Below the pieces are notes generated by a model. The model saw only the letters and a program-made list of their open reading frames with translations, searched no databases and was not told where the DNA came from. The translations under genes and the position numbers were made by a program. Of a stretch of DNA of 64,000 nt, positions 35,019 through 47,195 are shown piece after piece. Each line of letters opens with the position of its first letter. The first letter of the stretch is position 1. The DNA lies in the NCBI GenBank assembly GCA_015956445.1, contig WIUZ02000028.1, positions 1 through 64,000 of the forward strand, in the 5' to 3' direction. The DNA comes from Thelephora terrestris (lineage: Eukaryota > Basidiomycota > Agaricomycetes > Thelephorales > Thelephoraceae).

Positions 35019-36368
35019 TGTGTTTGCACTGTAAAAAGAGAGTGTAGTGATGATTAGTGTTGGCCTAGTAAGAAGTGTACTACCCAGAATAGTACGATGA
35101 ACACAAGATATTGGTAAAAAGAGTACTGTGCCTGGCCACATCAGATTAGTGCATTGTTGAAAGCTTTTATAAAGGGGACACATTACCCTAGTTGCTACAT
35201 TTCCATGTCACGTGTACTATTGCAGTTTGGGACACTCAGGTGTTTTTCAGTAGCACAGAATCCAATTGGTGGTACAAAATACAGAGGTTGCGTGTGTTAC
35301 AATAACAAGATAAACCACCTACTTTACAGTGGTAGTACAGCAGTTGAGATATTGGGTGTTGAGGGTGATACCAGGTTTAGTAAATGCCACAGGTCCTTTG
35401 ACTGGCTGTGTTTTGGTTGTTACGGAGGTTCTACTTAAGGCTGGAGGTGGCAGGCCAATCATTTTGGAGCATGGAGAGCTATGGATACTGCTCTCGCACC
35501 TGTACAGGAGTCCTTACATCATTTGTACCATTTCTACAGACCTCTCATGTACTTTAGTAAAATAAATGCGGTCTTAAATAATTTATCCCTCCCCTTGCTT
35601 GAAATAAAACTAATAGTAAGACTCTTAGTACTATTCTGCATTCCCTCATATGTTTCTGTGTGGGATGGTGGACCCGGGATGGCTTGTAACTGTGATTGGG
35701 ACATGTAACAGATCCCCTCTGGCACCTCAAACCTAATCTTGATACTTTCCGTGCTTCCTCCTCCCCTTGTTGTTGATGGTGTACTGTCCTCAATTATTTC
35801 CTGAAGGAGCACTCATGGGAACCTTCCTTCAATCCCTTACCTTCTCCTGCCCCCTCCACCAATCCTCCTGCCTCCCGCACGCTTCCCTCCTGGATTAATT
35901 ACCCACCCACCACCTAGCATTACCTGTAATATAGATACCTGCACAGAATGGAAGCAGGTTAACAGGTAGTTGATACCACAAGAGGTGAATGGGGGCAATA
36001 ATGAGCTCTTTCATCACATTTGTTCACCTTTTTCCTTTCATATTCACACCAAAAGACAATTATGGTGAGTGGTTCTATTACCAAGAAACTATAGGCTACT
36101 ATGGTATCTAAGCAAGAGTCCTGGACTCTGTGTTGTCCATCTCATCACTGGGGGCACCCTGGGGAAATTTTAGATATGTGGGGTTTCTTTCTGGGTCAGA
36201 ACTCAGGATTTATTGGAGTACACAAACCATGACACATATACAGGTCCTTCCAAAATCCAGAGTTTTAGAAGTCTGATAGTACAATCCAGCAGATAACAAG
36301 GGAAATGTGGTGAAATTGATCACAGTACCAACAGGGTCTTAGAAGAGAAATACATTCACAACCATTCT
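35019..36368. other. Intergenic, CpG-poor, 3' flank of the NLR gene
   Basis: No gene is supportable. The DNA is rich in TG and CA and almost free of CG. From 35,882 onward there is no CG at all, continuing into the NLR gene. Short frames near 35,150-35,800 have no motif. Confidence 0.6.
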
Positions 36369-39300
36369 CTACCTAGCCAATACATGACTAATATCAAGAA
36401 TCAACATATCAATGGGCCCAAAGCACATGACTAAGTGCTGATCATCCCACTGCACATCAATAGGCTTTCTGAAGGACTTAGGCAGCTGAAAAACCACCCT
36501 TCCATTGACAACAACCTGAACCTGAGACTGAATGAAGTCCCATAGCATAGTGCCATTAGGGTGGGGTTTGCTTGGGGGTATGTTGGACAATTGGATAGGT
36601 GATGATCCTGGAATTCCAAAGTCCCACCCCTGGTATTCTGATTGGGGATAAAAAGCCCAGACCCTTGGGCCATCTGTGACTAAGAATCCCCTACCCCCCA
36701 TATACTCAATCTCCACTTCACCCAAAACTTCCCCTGTCATGATGGACCAAGCCTGAATGTGGTGGTCACCCAGACAGAAGATCTTGGATCCATCCCCTGC
36801 TATCCTAAGACTCTCAACCCCTGACCCAGATGGATTTGGTACTAGAATGAGTTCCTCTTCACCAGCACCATAAATGTGGACATTTTTCTCCATAACCCAA
36901 GCAAAGATTAACCTGCCATTGACAAAGTGACCATCTCTTTTGCTGTCACCTGTAGCTGGAGTTTGGAAGGATGCCTTGCAGAGGCCAGTTGAGATATCCC
37001 AGATCCTCACTGTTCCATCTGAATCACTTGTGATAGTGATCCCATCTTTTGCTTGCAGAGTGGTGTGGACAACTTCATGTGAAGGGGATGATATGGATTC
37101 CAGATTGGTTTCAACTGACTCTTTTGTTAAAGTACCAATCTGCCAGAATTTAACTGACTCATCATCAGATGCTGATATGAGAGAGGTTGGAGAGCAAAAT
37201 GCAAGGGCATTAATCTCATCAGTGTGTCCAATGAATGTCTCGATGGGGCGAGGATCTGAGCTTGTAATGTCCCAAACATAGGCAATTTTGTCAATGGCTG
37301 CAGCAATGAGCCTGCCATCAGGCGAGAAACAGCAGTGTCTAGTGCCATAAGTTGCACGAATCTTTTTAATATCTGCTCTTGATTCAACAGCTTGAACTGT
37401 GATAACTCTTTCATTGTATAGAGCAAAGTGTTTACCATCCAAGGAGAAGGCAAAGTGATGACCATTGTATGATGGTCCAATCTGGCAACCATTGATGTCC
37501 CAATGCAGAACTGCATCATCCATAAGTCTCCCTACAATCTGCTGGGGATGTCTTGGAGAGAACATAACTTGGCACACCTGGTGCTGTTGGTTTATGACAC
37601 AGTGGCACTCCCCTGTTGAGATGTTCCACAGGCGAATTGTGGAATCATTAGACCCTGAGGCGATTGTTGCAGAGTTTGCTGAGATGGAAACACTGCAAAC
37701 CCTGCGTTGGTGACCAGAGAAGTCCTTGACAATTCCACCAGTCTGTATATCCCAAAGCTTGACAAGTTTGTCATTACCTCCAGATGCAAGCAGTTTCCCA
37801 TCTGATGAGTAGGTGACACACCCAACCCAATCAGAATGTCCAGAAAGGGTTGCTGTGCAGCTACCAGTGATTGCATCCAGGATGATGATGTCCCCAGAGC
37901 CCAAGCCAACTGCAATACTGGTATCCCAGTATGAGATAGTCAATGGGACGGAGCTGAGAGAAGCTGTGCGAGAACATTTTCCCCATTCAGCTTGAAGTCC
38001 CTTGACCACCCTAACATCTTCTGACACTGTACTATAACACCCATAAAGCCATGATGAAGAGGGGCAGAGTGGGAGGACAGAATAGTATATCCAGGAAGGG
38101 TTATCATGGATTATGTCAAAGTGTTCCAGTAGAAAACGCTGGATGTCATTGGCCCACTTCTGTGAGACTCCCACCTGGATTTTTATCAACACAAAGTCCA
38201 GCAAATAGTCCAGACATTACTTACTGAAGCATACCATTGCTCAACATCATTCATGGCATAAATCCCAACCTCAAGGTTCCTTGTCAGCACAAGGACTTCA
38301 ATCCAATACAACAAATTTGTTGCAGAGAATTCATCAATTGCCTTCTGTACTGCCCCAATATAGGGGGTGTCTCCAGGAATCTCCAGAAGGTGTTTTGACC
38401 AAAAGCAGCATCCATATTCCAAAGCATCTCCAATGTTCTCCTTTTTGTGAGCAGAAAGATCTTTGAGCTCAGTGAGATCAATAAAATCATCCAATTTGCA
38501 GATGTTCTTCTTCAACCTTTCCCTCATCAACTCCAGGCATGAAAGGAGAATTTCTGCATGGTGAACTTTTGGATCCATGAAAAACCATTTGTCTTTGCAC
38601 CGCTCTGGGTCTGTGAGGAAATCTGGGAATGACTTATGGAAGGCCTGGATTGGATCCTCTGCTTTTTCTGGTACAAGAAGAAGGGAGTGGAGGGGACGGA
38701 TGGTAGTGGGAATATTGGTTACTCTGAGAAGTTTGGACAATTCCCCCACAGAAAGGGGGTTAAACACAAGCAACACTGCTCCAACAACAGTTCTGAACTG
38801 AGAGTATGCCTTCTCCTTGTCTGTATTGCTGGCATTGGCACAATCAATGGCTTGCTCAAGAATCTGAGTGTATAAAGGGTCAATTCCCTTTCCTTCTTTG
38901 AAGCTTTGTGGGAGTGAGATGATCTTCTCCAGTTGTTCAGTAGGCGTGAAGCCTGTGGATGCCACATATTTGATGGCTGTTGAAGCGTAAATGAAAAAAC
39001 CAGCTGCCTTTTTGCAAAGAATTTCAATGTGAGATGGATTTGGCCAAGCTTGTGTAAAGTCACAATCACTCCGGTTTTTGGCAATTTCATTCAACCGAGT
39101 CCTAAAGAACAAGCTGAGATCTTTGTCCACTAAAGAAGGTTCAACTTTGTGTAGTTTAAGGACTTCTGTGATTGGTTGGAGTGAGTTGAGACGGAACCCT
39201 GATCGGATTGGAGGTTCAGGACGACCTGTGATTAAGAACTTGACAGTGGGGATCTTGTTCACATAGCGGGAGAGGATAGAAAGGATGGCAGAGGCAGGTT

Positions 39301-40150
39301 CATCATCCTTGCATTCATCAAGGGCATCAATGATTATGAGAGTGGAAATATGGGTTGCTTTGAGGGGGCCAACAATGGTCTTCTCCAACTGGGAACAGAG
39401 AGATTTGTGCCCAATGTCAGGATCAACTTTCAGGACTTGTAGCAGTTGCTGTCGGAAGAGGGGGTACTGATATGCAAGTTGAAAGGCAAGAGTTGGAAAG
39501 ATTGCTTGGATGTTGCTCCTGTTCTCAGAATCTCGAGAACAGAAGAAGCTTGCACCAAGCTTCCCTTCTGCAAAGGCAATATCTGCAAAGGTCTGGGCAA
39601 TGGTAGACTTGCCAGTTCCTGCCAGGCCATTGAGCCAGAAGATGGGTTGGCTTTTCTCATCCTCCATCCAATCTCCCAATTGTTGGAGAATTTCAGTCCT
39701 TGTACCCCCCAGACACCCCTGCCTTTTTCCAGAAGAGTGTCCAGCATCAGCAGTATGTCGCATGTTGTTCAGGAGGCTCAGGTCCACATTTTCCTACTTC
39801 CAGGTTATATATAGGGTCAGCAACAAGGATGTGATGCTCACAATAAGTTGGCAGCTCTTGTGATAGATGTCTTGTTGCAACAAAGTCTGAAATAATCATC
39901 AGATATGGCAAATGAATTTCTTCGGTTCACAAACCTGGTATTCCATCATGGCATCTCGGACATCTCCAACTACACCCACAAGCTTATCTGCATTCTCAAC
40001 ATTGTTGAAAAACCCCTTGACTTTTCCTTGCTTCTTCAATGGCTCCAGTTCTTGAAGAACCTTGTTCAGCTTCCTAATGATCAGTGATTGTCAGATCCAC
40101 ATTGACTCTGAAGAGAGTAGGCTCACTCTTCCAGCTGTTCTCTTCTTTCT
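35019..40150. other. CpG-depleted block
   Basis: Reading every line, there is no CG dinucleotide on either strand from 35,882 to 37,240, about 1,360 bases, and only scattered ones up to about 40,150. Just beyond, 40,381-40,440 alone contains five. The DNA before 34.6 kb and after 40.15 kb has ordinary CpG density. TG and CA are abundant inside, which suggests loss by deamination of methylated cytosine. The NLR reading frame through the block is nevertheless open. Confidence 0.85.
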
Positions 40151-41007
40151 CGCTCTTCTACATCACCCTCAGGAACGGGTTCACAGAGTTGTTCAGCAAG
40201 TGCCTTGACCCGTGGTGCCAGTGTTTCTATGTCTCGCTGATTTGTCTTTGTACGCTGGCAAGCCCATAAGCGTTGTGCATCGAGTATACAGGAGACAGGG
40301 CATACCTCGAAATTCTCAAGGATAAAGCAGAGACCTCCCGCAACTGACTTGAGGGGGCCGAAGGCATCTGCAGTGTCTCTCACCCCACGGAGAAGCAGCT
40401 TGGCCGCGGCAGACGCGGTGGGCTTCCAGTTTGATTTTTTCTCGTCTGTAATGGCGCCCGGTTCGGCGGCGACCCCGTGTTGAAGATCTTTGGGTGCGTC
40501 ATCAGAAACAGGAGCAGGTTCTACATTGTTCGCGGAAATGAGAGACCGCAGCAGGGATATCGAAGTACACATACCGTTGGATTGTGCATCGTCCAGAATC
40601 GTGGTGTCCGATAAGGCTTGCTCGACCTTTCCACTGTGTCCAGCTTCTGCCACAGTTTCGACGCCTGGACGCGGATACGAACGTTGATTATGGCTGATCT
40701 TGTTCTGGTCAGCATCATTCTCTCCCTCCCCTTCTTCATTGGTTTTGCTGTCACCTGTGGGCACAGGCTCTGATCCGTCTTTTCGCGGAAGGCGGTCAGT
40801 CGAACGGACGTGTTCGCCGACCGTACCTGGTCCGCTGCGTTCGAGATCGCGGTCGCTGCCCCCTACAAAGGGGGACTCTGCTCGCGAAAGCGGTTCCTCC
40901 GAGTCGGCTCTCCCCTCGCCGGTGTCAATGCGTTCCCCGTCCTGGTTACGCCTGCTTTGTTTGAAGGGACGCTTGATACGATTCTTCACCTTGGAAAAAA
41001 ATTTCAT
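36369..41007 (-). CDS. NACHT-WD40 NLR-like protein
   Basis: Seven exons give an open 1,439-residue frame: 41,007-40,575; 40,520-40,306; 40,254-40,127; 40,073-39,935; 39,886-39,842; 39,793-38,225; 38,159-36,369. A basic, then disordered N-terminus (MKFFSKVKNRIKRPFKQSRR) leads into the domain common to basidiomycete NLRs: LLLRGVRDTADAFGPLKSV, GGLCFILENFE, LAPRVKALAEQL, then DIYHKSCQLIENVDLSLLNN and GCLGGTRTEIL. The NACHT follows, with Walker A GLAGTGKST at about 376-384 and Walker B LIIIDALDEC at about 471-480. After the helical region come about seven WD40 blades from residue ~930, for example GHSDWVGCVTYSSDGKLLAS, GSNDSTIRLWN, SDSDGTVRIWD. The blades are diverged, unlike the near-identical repeats of highly selected HET-type NLRs. 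Such STAND proteins are thought to sense non-self or stress cytoplasmically through the repeat domain and signal through the N-terminal domain; ligand and output are unknown here. Confidence 0.92.
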
Positions 41008-42845
41008 GTTTATGTGCGACCGGCGATTGGAGATGAAGATGGTGGTGCGATAACGGGTGAGCCCTCGTGGCTTTGGCGGGATTCTGCGCTAGCGCTAAGT
41101 GTGGGTATCATCCCACAGCCACACTGTGGCCAGACCCTCGTAGACCTTCGTCCAACTTCACTTTTTATTGGTTTTCACTGCCGTTTTCCAATGCGGGATG
41201 TCTAGTTAACGTCCTATGTACCTCGGGGTAGGTACTGATGCTTGAGAGTTATGCTGATAGTCCACTTCCAGCGTCACCGCTTAGCCTGACGCCCCCATGG
41301 CCAGGCCGGACCGATTTCACCTCGCTCTTGAGCTACTAGCATCCTCGTTGCGGCTATTATCCTCATTACAAGTCAATTCCAGTCCGATTAATTCATGACG
41401 TTGAAAGCACGACCCCGAAGATCCGCTCTGGTCCCAACTCACACGGTGTGCGAGACGGTATCGAAATCCCCCGCACGGAAGATCCAGATTGAACACTGGG
41501 GAACATGAAGTCGTGTATGCTGAAGAATGGGAGAGGTATGAAAGGGATATTGAGGCGACCTTCCCGCACTGACCGTGCACATTTCACCCATTACGAGGCT
41601 CACAATGAAGAACGGAGAGGCCTCGAACGTTCTGTTTACGCCATCGCGAAAACGTCACAGAGGCTTCGGAGCATTTCTTTTGGGGCGAAAATGAGAATAA
41701 AACGGCGGGAAGAAACTTGGGTGGTTGGGGTGTCGATCTGAACTCCACGATTCGGTCCGTTCCCTCATGGTCTGTCCGCATTACCGCATCGTTTTGTTGA
41801 TTCAGGATTCGATGCGCCTGCGAACGAACTTTCAGGTCCCTTCCGAATCCCCTTGATCGCCCGGGAGATAGACCAAGATTAACCACTGGTTATTATCGAC
41901 TGTCAGCCCCTCAAATCGCCACATCAATTCCACCGTCCTTTCTTAAGGGTTGCGCGACGGGATAGATATTTTCCCTCGTCCCATGTTGTCATCAAGAAGT
42001 CCTTCCTCCAGCGCTATCGACTCACCCATACAGCACTGTTCCCCTCTTAGTGCGACAACCCGGATCAGTTCAAGACCTTTGCTGTGGACTTCGCCATGGA
42101 GTTGTGCTGGAACCCAGTCCTGGTCAAATGCAAGGTGGTGGAGCTTGCTGATTCGGAGCTTCGCAGAGTCGTGTTCTGGTTCGTCGAACAGTTACTTGGC
42201 AGGGATAAGATACTGTTGGCGCAGGAATACTCGTTACCCCCTCGTTCCACCTTCACTTCGGACAGTACTGGTGACAGCAATCATAAATGCATCATTCCCA
42301 TTCAACGTCACCAATAATCACACACGTGCTCGCACGCGGCCATAATTTCTTTGTGGTTTGTACCTCTAAGGCTGAGTGGCCAAGTACTACCAGAGCGTTA
42401 ACGCGTCACCCGCTGATCTGGGAATTCTGCTTTCGAAATCTACCGCCTAAGTGGTTTGGGAGGTAAACACAACGACCAAACGCCGTGATCAGAAACCAAA
42501 ACCACAACAGAACGGTAATGATGAGAAACAGATTTGAATGACACGGAGCAGAGCAGGCGGGTGTGACCAATTGGTCTGGGCAACATTCGTGGCTACTGCA
42601 TTGACCCATAGACGAAACACGAGAGGTCGAACGAAAGAAGTAAATGCATCAGAGGACCAGCTGAATCTTATGAGGCCGTGACAACGGGTCGACGCAAAGT
42701 TCGAGGCCTCGACTGGAGCGTTACAAGTTCTCTTGACGCCGAATGGGCTGGGATACAAGCAAGATGTCTTCAGTTTTTACGATGACATCGCACGCGACGT
42801 GTCTCCAGCTACACACGAAAAAGCCAAACGCCCCCTCTGCCCGTG
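41008..42845. other. Stretch without a supportable gene
   Basis: The upstream flank of the NLR gene. Short frames on both strands (for example near 41,950-42,345) show no recognisable motif. A weak tRNA-like string near 42,366-42,450 was considered and not accepted. Confidence 0.4.
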
Positions 42846-43596
42846 TCACATAGTTCTACCATCAACCGCTTCCGCACCCACAACCTTTTTGCAAATTCCC
42901 GACCCAACGACCTTCAGTTGCGACGGGAGTTCCGATGGAGTCGACGGGGTATCGTCCTCGGTACCCAAATCCATCGACATCGTACCAGACCCCCCATCAA
43001 GCTCATCAACCTGGAGGCTCTGGGGTAACAGACGAGGTCCACACAAACCATCCACAAGGCGTAAGACGTCCACTGAGTAGGGATAGATGACCGCGTGGGC
43101 CTCTCTCTCCGGCACCAAACTCTTCATCTCCCCCAGCGCTGCAGCAATCGACTTCCTCATTCCGACCTGAGCATCGGGCGAGAGGAACGCGTTCTCGTTT
43201 CCGAATTTGCGGAGGCGACTGCGGAGGTTCGACATCGCCGCTTCGTCTACGATAAACGGGCATTCGGAGGACCTTGAGAAGGCCAAATCCGTGATAGTTC
43301 TGTGCGCGCCAGGCGCGTCCTAAATATCGATCGTCAGCAATGGAAAAAACGCGATTCCACTGCAGCGTTCTCGCCTTTTCGATGTCATCCATTAAGGCTC
43401 GTATGGTGATTGAAGTCGGTGAGGGTGGAGTCGAGACGAGATTGTGCACTCCGTTCCTCCACTGCCACCCCCATGGTCCCATGTAGGTGTCCGGATAAAA
43501 TGGAGCGACCCACTCGCGTCCTTGAATGAAGAAGTATTCCTGGGCCGGATTGTATCGAGTTTGGTAGATGGTAGACATCTCAGAGTGTGAGCTCAT
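42846..43596 (-). CDS. Hypothetical protein, exon structure unresolved
   Basis: I do not recognise this protein. A plausible start is the ATG at 43,596 (MSSHSEMSTIYQ). The first frame is aromatic-rich (GREWVAPFYPDTYMGPWGW) and runs to about 43,290. A second frame from about 43,320 to 42,846 has a helical part (NLRSRLRKFGNENAFL, MRKSIAAALGEMKSLVPE) and an acidic/Ser tail. The two would belong to one gene if an intron joins them, but the only close splice pairs give the wrong phase or an implausibly short intron. It could instead be a frameshifted relic. Upstream frames to 43,914 may be chance. Confidence 0.35.
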
Positions 43597-44859
43597 GTTT
43601 GGAATGATTCTTGGTGGATCGACGATGGTGTCGCGTGCAAGAGTCGGAGAGTGAAAGGGAATGGTAAGGGAGGAGACACAAGCGAGGGCGAAGAGCCGTG
43701 CGCTCGCACTTTTGAAAGCGTTGATATTCCCACCCTGGCACGAGCAGTGACCGAGCCGTTGAGGGTGGAAACAAATCCACCATGGTCGTATTTCTCGAAG
43801 CCAAGGAAGCCATGTTTTCCCGCGATCTTGAAACACAGAATGAGGCCCGTAGTGACCGCAAACTCGGAGGGCCGGGAGCCGGAACGGTACGGATTCCGAG
43901 GTGGGTCCGGACAAAACCGAACCTTAGGAAGGGAATCCGACAGAGGTGGCGCATGGTCTCGACGTGTGCGATCTATGTGAGTACTGGATCTTCAACGCAT
44001 CACAGGTTGCGGCTCCACCCTGCCAAGTATCTGGAGCGCGATGGCCGCGTACCAGGCGATCTAAGGAAGAGGTGAGTAAGGGACGATGAGACACTAGATG
44101 TAAGAACGGACGTGAGAAATGGCTTCTGCGAAGAATGGGCAAGACAGTCGGACTTTTCGAAGACGGGTTGGGTTACATCTGAGCCTTGTAGACATTCTGT
44201 GCGGCCTATGCGAGCTCTTGCTCCCTCTGCACTACTTGCTCAACGGTCAACTAGGGGAGGGAGAGAAGATAAGAATCGGCCGATGTATATCAACGACATC
44301 AAATACGGATGGGAAACAATAACTCACCCCTCGTGAATCAGCAGCGTCTGCGTTTCGCTTTCCCATTAACTAGAGCTCTATGGAGTTAATTTCCTAGGAA
44401 ATCGACGCCCTGGCACCCCAGAACCTACCTCTGAAAAATAGAACGCAAGACGCAGATTAGCCCATCATCGCAGCGAGAGATTCAAGGGTACAGGCAGAAA
44501 ATAAGAAACCCAGTACACGCGTTAACATTAATCCAAAACGCACAACGCAGGAAAACGTAGCAAATTGCACAAAGCGGCAACGTCTCACGAACCTTCGAGG
44601 TCCCCTCCTGAGTGTATCCTTGTGGACCTCCCACCCAACGCCCACCCCGGCGACGGCTGCTCCAAGCCCCGATAACGAGGGTTCTGTGGAGGATGTCGGT
44701 TACATGATGGAGGCATCGAGACCTAAGCAAAGAGTTTCCTGAATGTTGGCGGGTTGATTGGGACGTCCGCGTCAGTCACTCGGCCCAACTTCTCCCTATG
44801 TTTGATTGCTCCGGATTCAGGCTCCGCGGCAGGCGGGCAAAGTCTGCTTGAGTGTTGTT
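43597..44859. other. Stretch without a supportable gene
   Basis: Only short frames; nothing recognisable on either strand. Confidence 0.4.
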
Positions 44860-45017
44860 CTTATAGTGGGGTTGCCGGAGGATAAGTCGAATTGGGAAGG
44901 GTAGTCCCCCGAGTTCAGGAGAGCTGGGGGAGAACTGAGAAGAGAGATTCACGACCATGACTATTGGGATCCGAGGACGATTTTTGATGCTGAGCGTTGG
45001 AGGAAACGGGTGTAACG
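44860..45017 (+). pseudogene. 3' relic of an F-box-family gene
   Basis: This short piece matches the end of exon 2 of the neighbouring F-box gene: PEDKSNWEG, EFRRAGGELRREIHDHDYWD, TIFDAERW, followed by a stop. A stop also lies inside it. The rest of the copy is gone. It sits about 300 bases upstream of the intact copy, consistent with past tandem duplication and decay. Confidence 0.75.
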
Positions 45018-45316
45018 TGCCTGGAAATGGGGATTTGAACGAGGGGGCTTCGCTCTGAACCCACCCTTGTGTACATGTCTATGGGATACGTGTTGTTTTC
45101 AACCGTTACAGGCGCTAAATAGACGCGGGAACGCGGCCACGGGTCCACCACATTTCTACTTCGATCTCCAGCTTCCTTCCACAAAGCGATCCGCAAGATC
45201 GCTGTCGGTTGCTTACCGGGGTTCATCGTCAGTCATACTTCACTAGTCTACTTGCTAGTCTACTTGAGGAAACGTACTCATCTCCAAGCTCTTAGATCTC
45301 ACCCGCTCGTCGTCGC

Positions 45317-46517
45317 ATGGATACACTCGCCCAAGAGCTCATCGATGAAATTATCGATAATGTTCCACGCCAGGGCATGCCCTTTTCCTCTCTCGTCGCG
45401 AGGAGCTGGAGACGCAAAAGCCAAAAACGCAACTTCGAACACGTCCTGTTCATGTTCGATAATCTGGACCTTTGGGAGTTCAACATCCCACAGGACTTAG
45501 ATGGCATCCCTTCCTACGTTCGCCATGTGCGGTTCAAATTCACCCATTTCTCTCACTTGGAACCTGGGACCCTTTCCCGCGTGCTCAAGTCCTTCGGATC
45601 GATGATTTCCCTGGCGATCGACAACACCAGCCTCCCACCACCTGAAGAGCTAGCAGTTCCTCTGTCGCTCGGCGAATTCGGGAATATCACACGCTTGATA
45701 CTCGTCTACGTGGTAGATCCGCTTTCTGTCATCACGTCTTTCATCTTCTCGTTCCCAAACTTGAGGGAATTGATCACCTACCACCTTGACCTCTGGCCAG
45801 ACGAGCCATTTCCCACCATCCCGGACGCATCACAGAGGGGACTGTTGGAACTGCCTTCGATACATTCGACCGAAAGGGATAATTACCCCGCCTTCGCCCA
45901 ACTGGGGCTCGCATCTCGCAGGCTCTCGTTGGATCCAAGCTGTCACGGTATAGAGCTGTTTATCAAAAGGTCCTCTGAGACGATGGTGGCACTGACGCTC
46001 ATCGGTATGCAACTCCTGCGAGTATTTGGGAAGCAAAATCTATAATGACACACCTGCCAAAGATGCGATCGGTTTCTGGTCGAGCGAAGAGGAAGCGGCG
46101 TCCCCCACCGTCCATCTACCACCGCTTCCTTCCCTGACGAGGGTTAGAGTTCAACTAGTCTGTAAAAAACCATCCCCCTGTCTTGCGGGACTCTTGTCTT
46201 CCATCCGCTCAGCCCCCGAATTATCCTCGGTCACTTTCTCGTTCACTGATGGAAAAGCCACTGCTTCGACGTTTCCTTCATCCGGGAGTTGGGTCGTTGT
46301 GGATAGCTGGTTGGCATCGACGCTCACCGCGCGTACCACGGCAACAGTTGGCTTGAGGGTCGTATTGGCGGGCTGGCCAGAGGATAATCCGAGCTGGGGA
46401 GAATACTTCCCTAGGTTCAGGGTAGCTGGGGGCGAATTAAGAAGAGAGGCTCACGACTATGAGTATTGTGATATGATGACAATTTTTGATGCTGACTATT
46501 GGAGAGACTCGTCGTAA
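45317..46517 (+). CDS. F-box-family protein (copy A)
   Basis: Two exons, 45,317-46,004 and 46,063-46,517. The intron has a gtatgc donor, a TATAATGAC branch region and a CCAAAG acceptor, and it is conserved with copy B. The N-terminus is F-box-like (MDTLAQELIDEIIDNVP, then CSLVA/SSLVARSWRRKSQ). The C-terminal part is a leucine-rich, LRR-like region typical of agaricomycete F-box proteins: SFPNLRELITYHLDLWPDE, APELSSVTFSF, VVLAGWPEDNPSW. Such proteins are expected to bring substrates to an SCF ubiquitin ligase through Skp1, but no target can be inferred. At least two damaged copies lie next to it and another at 33-35 kb. Confidence 0.85.
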
Positions 46518-46689
46518 CGTGTTTGGAAATGGGGGTGTGGACGAACGGGCTTTGTCCGAGCCTGCTCTCTCGCGTGGATGTCGACAGTATCTTGTGTTTA
46601 AACGTTTCAGAACCTCTAGGGCTTCAATAGACTGTGGGGAATCGGGGTTGTACCGAAAACCAAACTGAGCGCTTGACTTTTGGCTCTTG

Positions 46690-47049
46690 CCAGCACTTGC
46701 CATATTTCGGTGTTCTGATCACTGCGAGTTTGGGGGAGGGGGATTGCGCGCCATGACCCTCATTTCGTGGCCCAACGCGTTCGTGTCTCTGATTTTCTCA
46801 TTACCAAACCTGAAGGAACTGGTTATCCACAACTTTAATCTCCCGCCGTTCGAGCCGACCCCTATCGCTCCGGACACATCACTCAGGGAACCGCTAGAAC
46901 TGTTCGTGGTACGGGGGGGTCCAACAACTGAGTACTACGTTGCACTCGCCCGATGGAAACTCGCATCCCGCAGGCTCACGTTGGATCCGAGCGCCGAGGG
47001 TATGAAGTTATTGGTCGACGCTTCGAGGCGGGCATGTCGGAGGCACTGA
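46690..47049 (+). pseudogene. Internal relic of an F-box-family gene
   Basis: A fragment matching roughly residues 150-230 of the neighbouring F-box genes: FSLPNLKELVIHNFNL, PDTSLREPLELF, LARWKLASRRLTLDPS. It is closer to copy B (LPNLKELV) than to copy A in places. Neither the F-box nor exon 2 is present. Confidence 0.75.
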
Positions 47050-47195
47050 CGCTGCTCAATAAGGCGAAAAATCGATGAGAAGGTGGATTCCAATGTTTGC
47101 TGTGCAAGGTTGCCGTTGACAGTGCCAACCCTACGGACAGTCACTCAAGTGCTTAGTACTCGTCAATCATTCCCCACCTCCAGCCTGCCTTCCAC

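Noticed and set aside
42366-42450. tRNA-like string with GGCTGAGTGGCCAAGT and TTTCGAAATC
   Set aside because: A-box and B-box resemblance is partial, and I could not form an acceptor stem or a normal anticodon arm.
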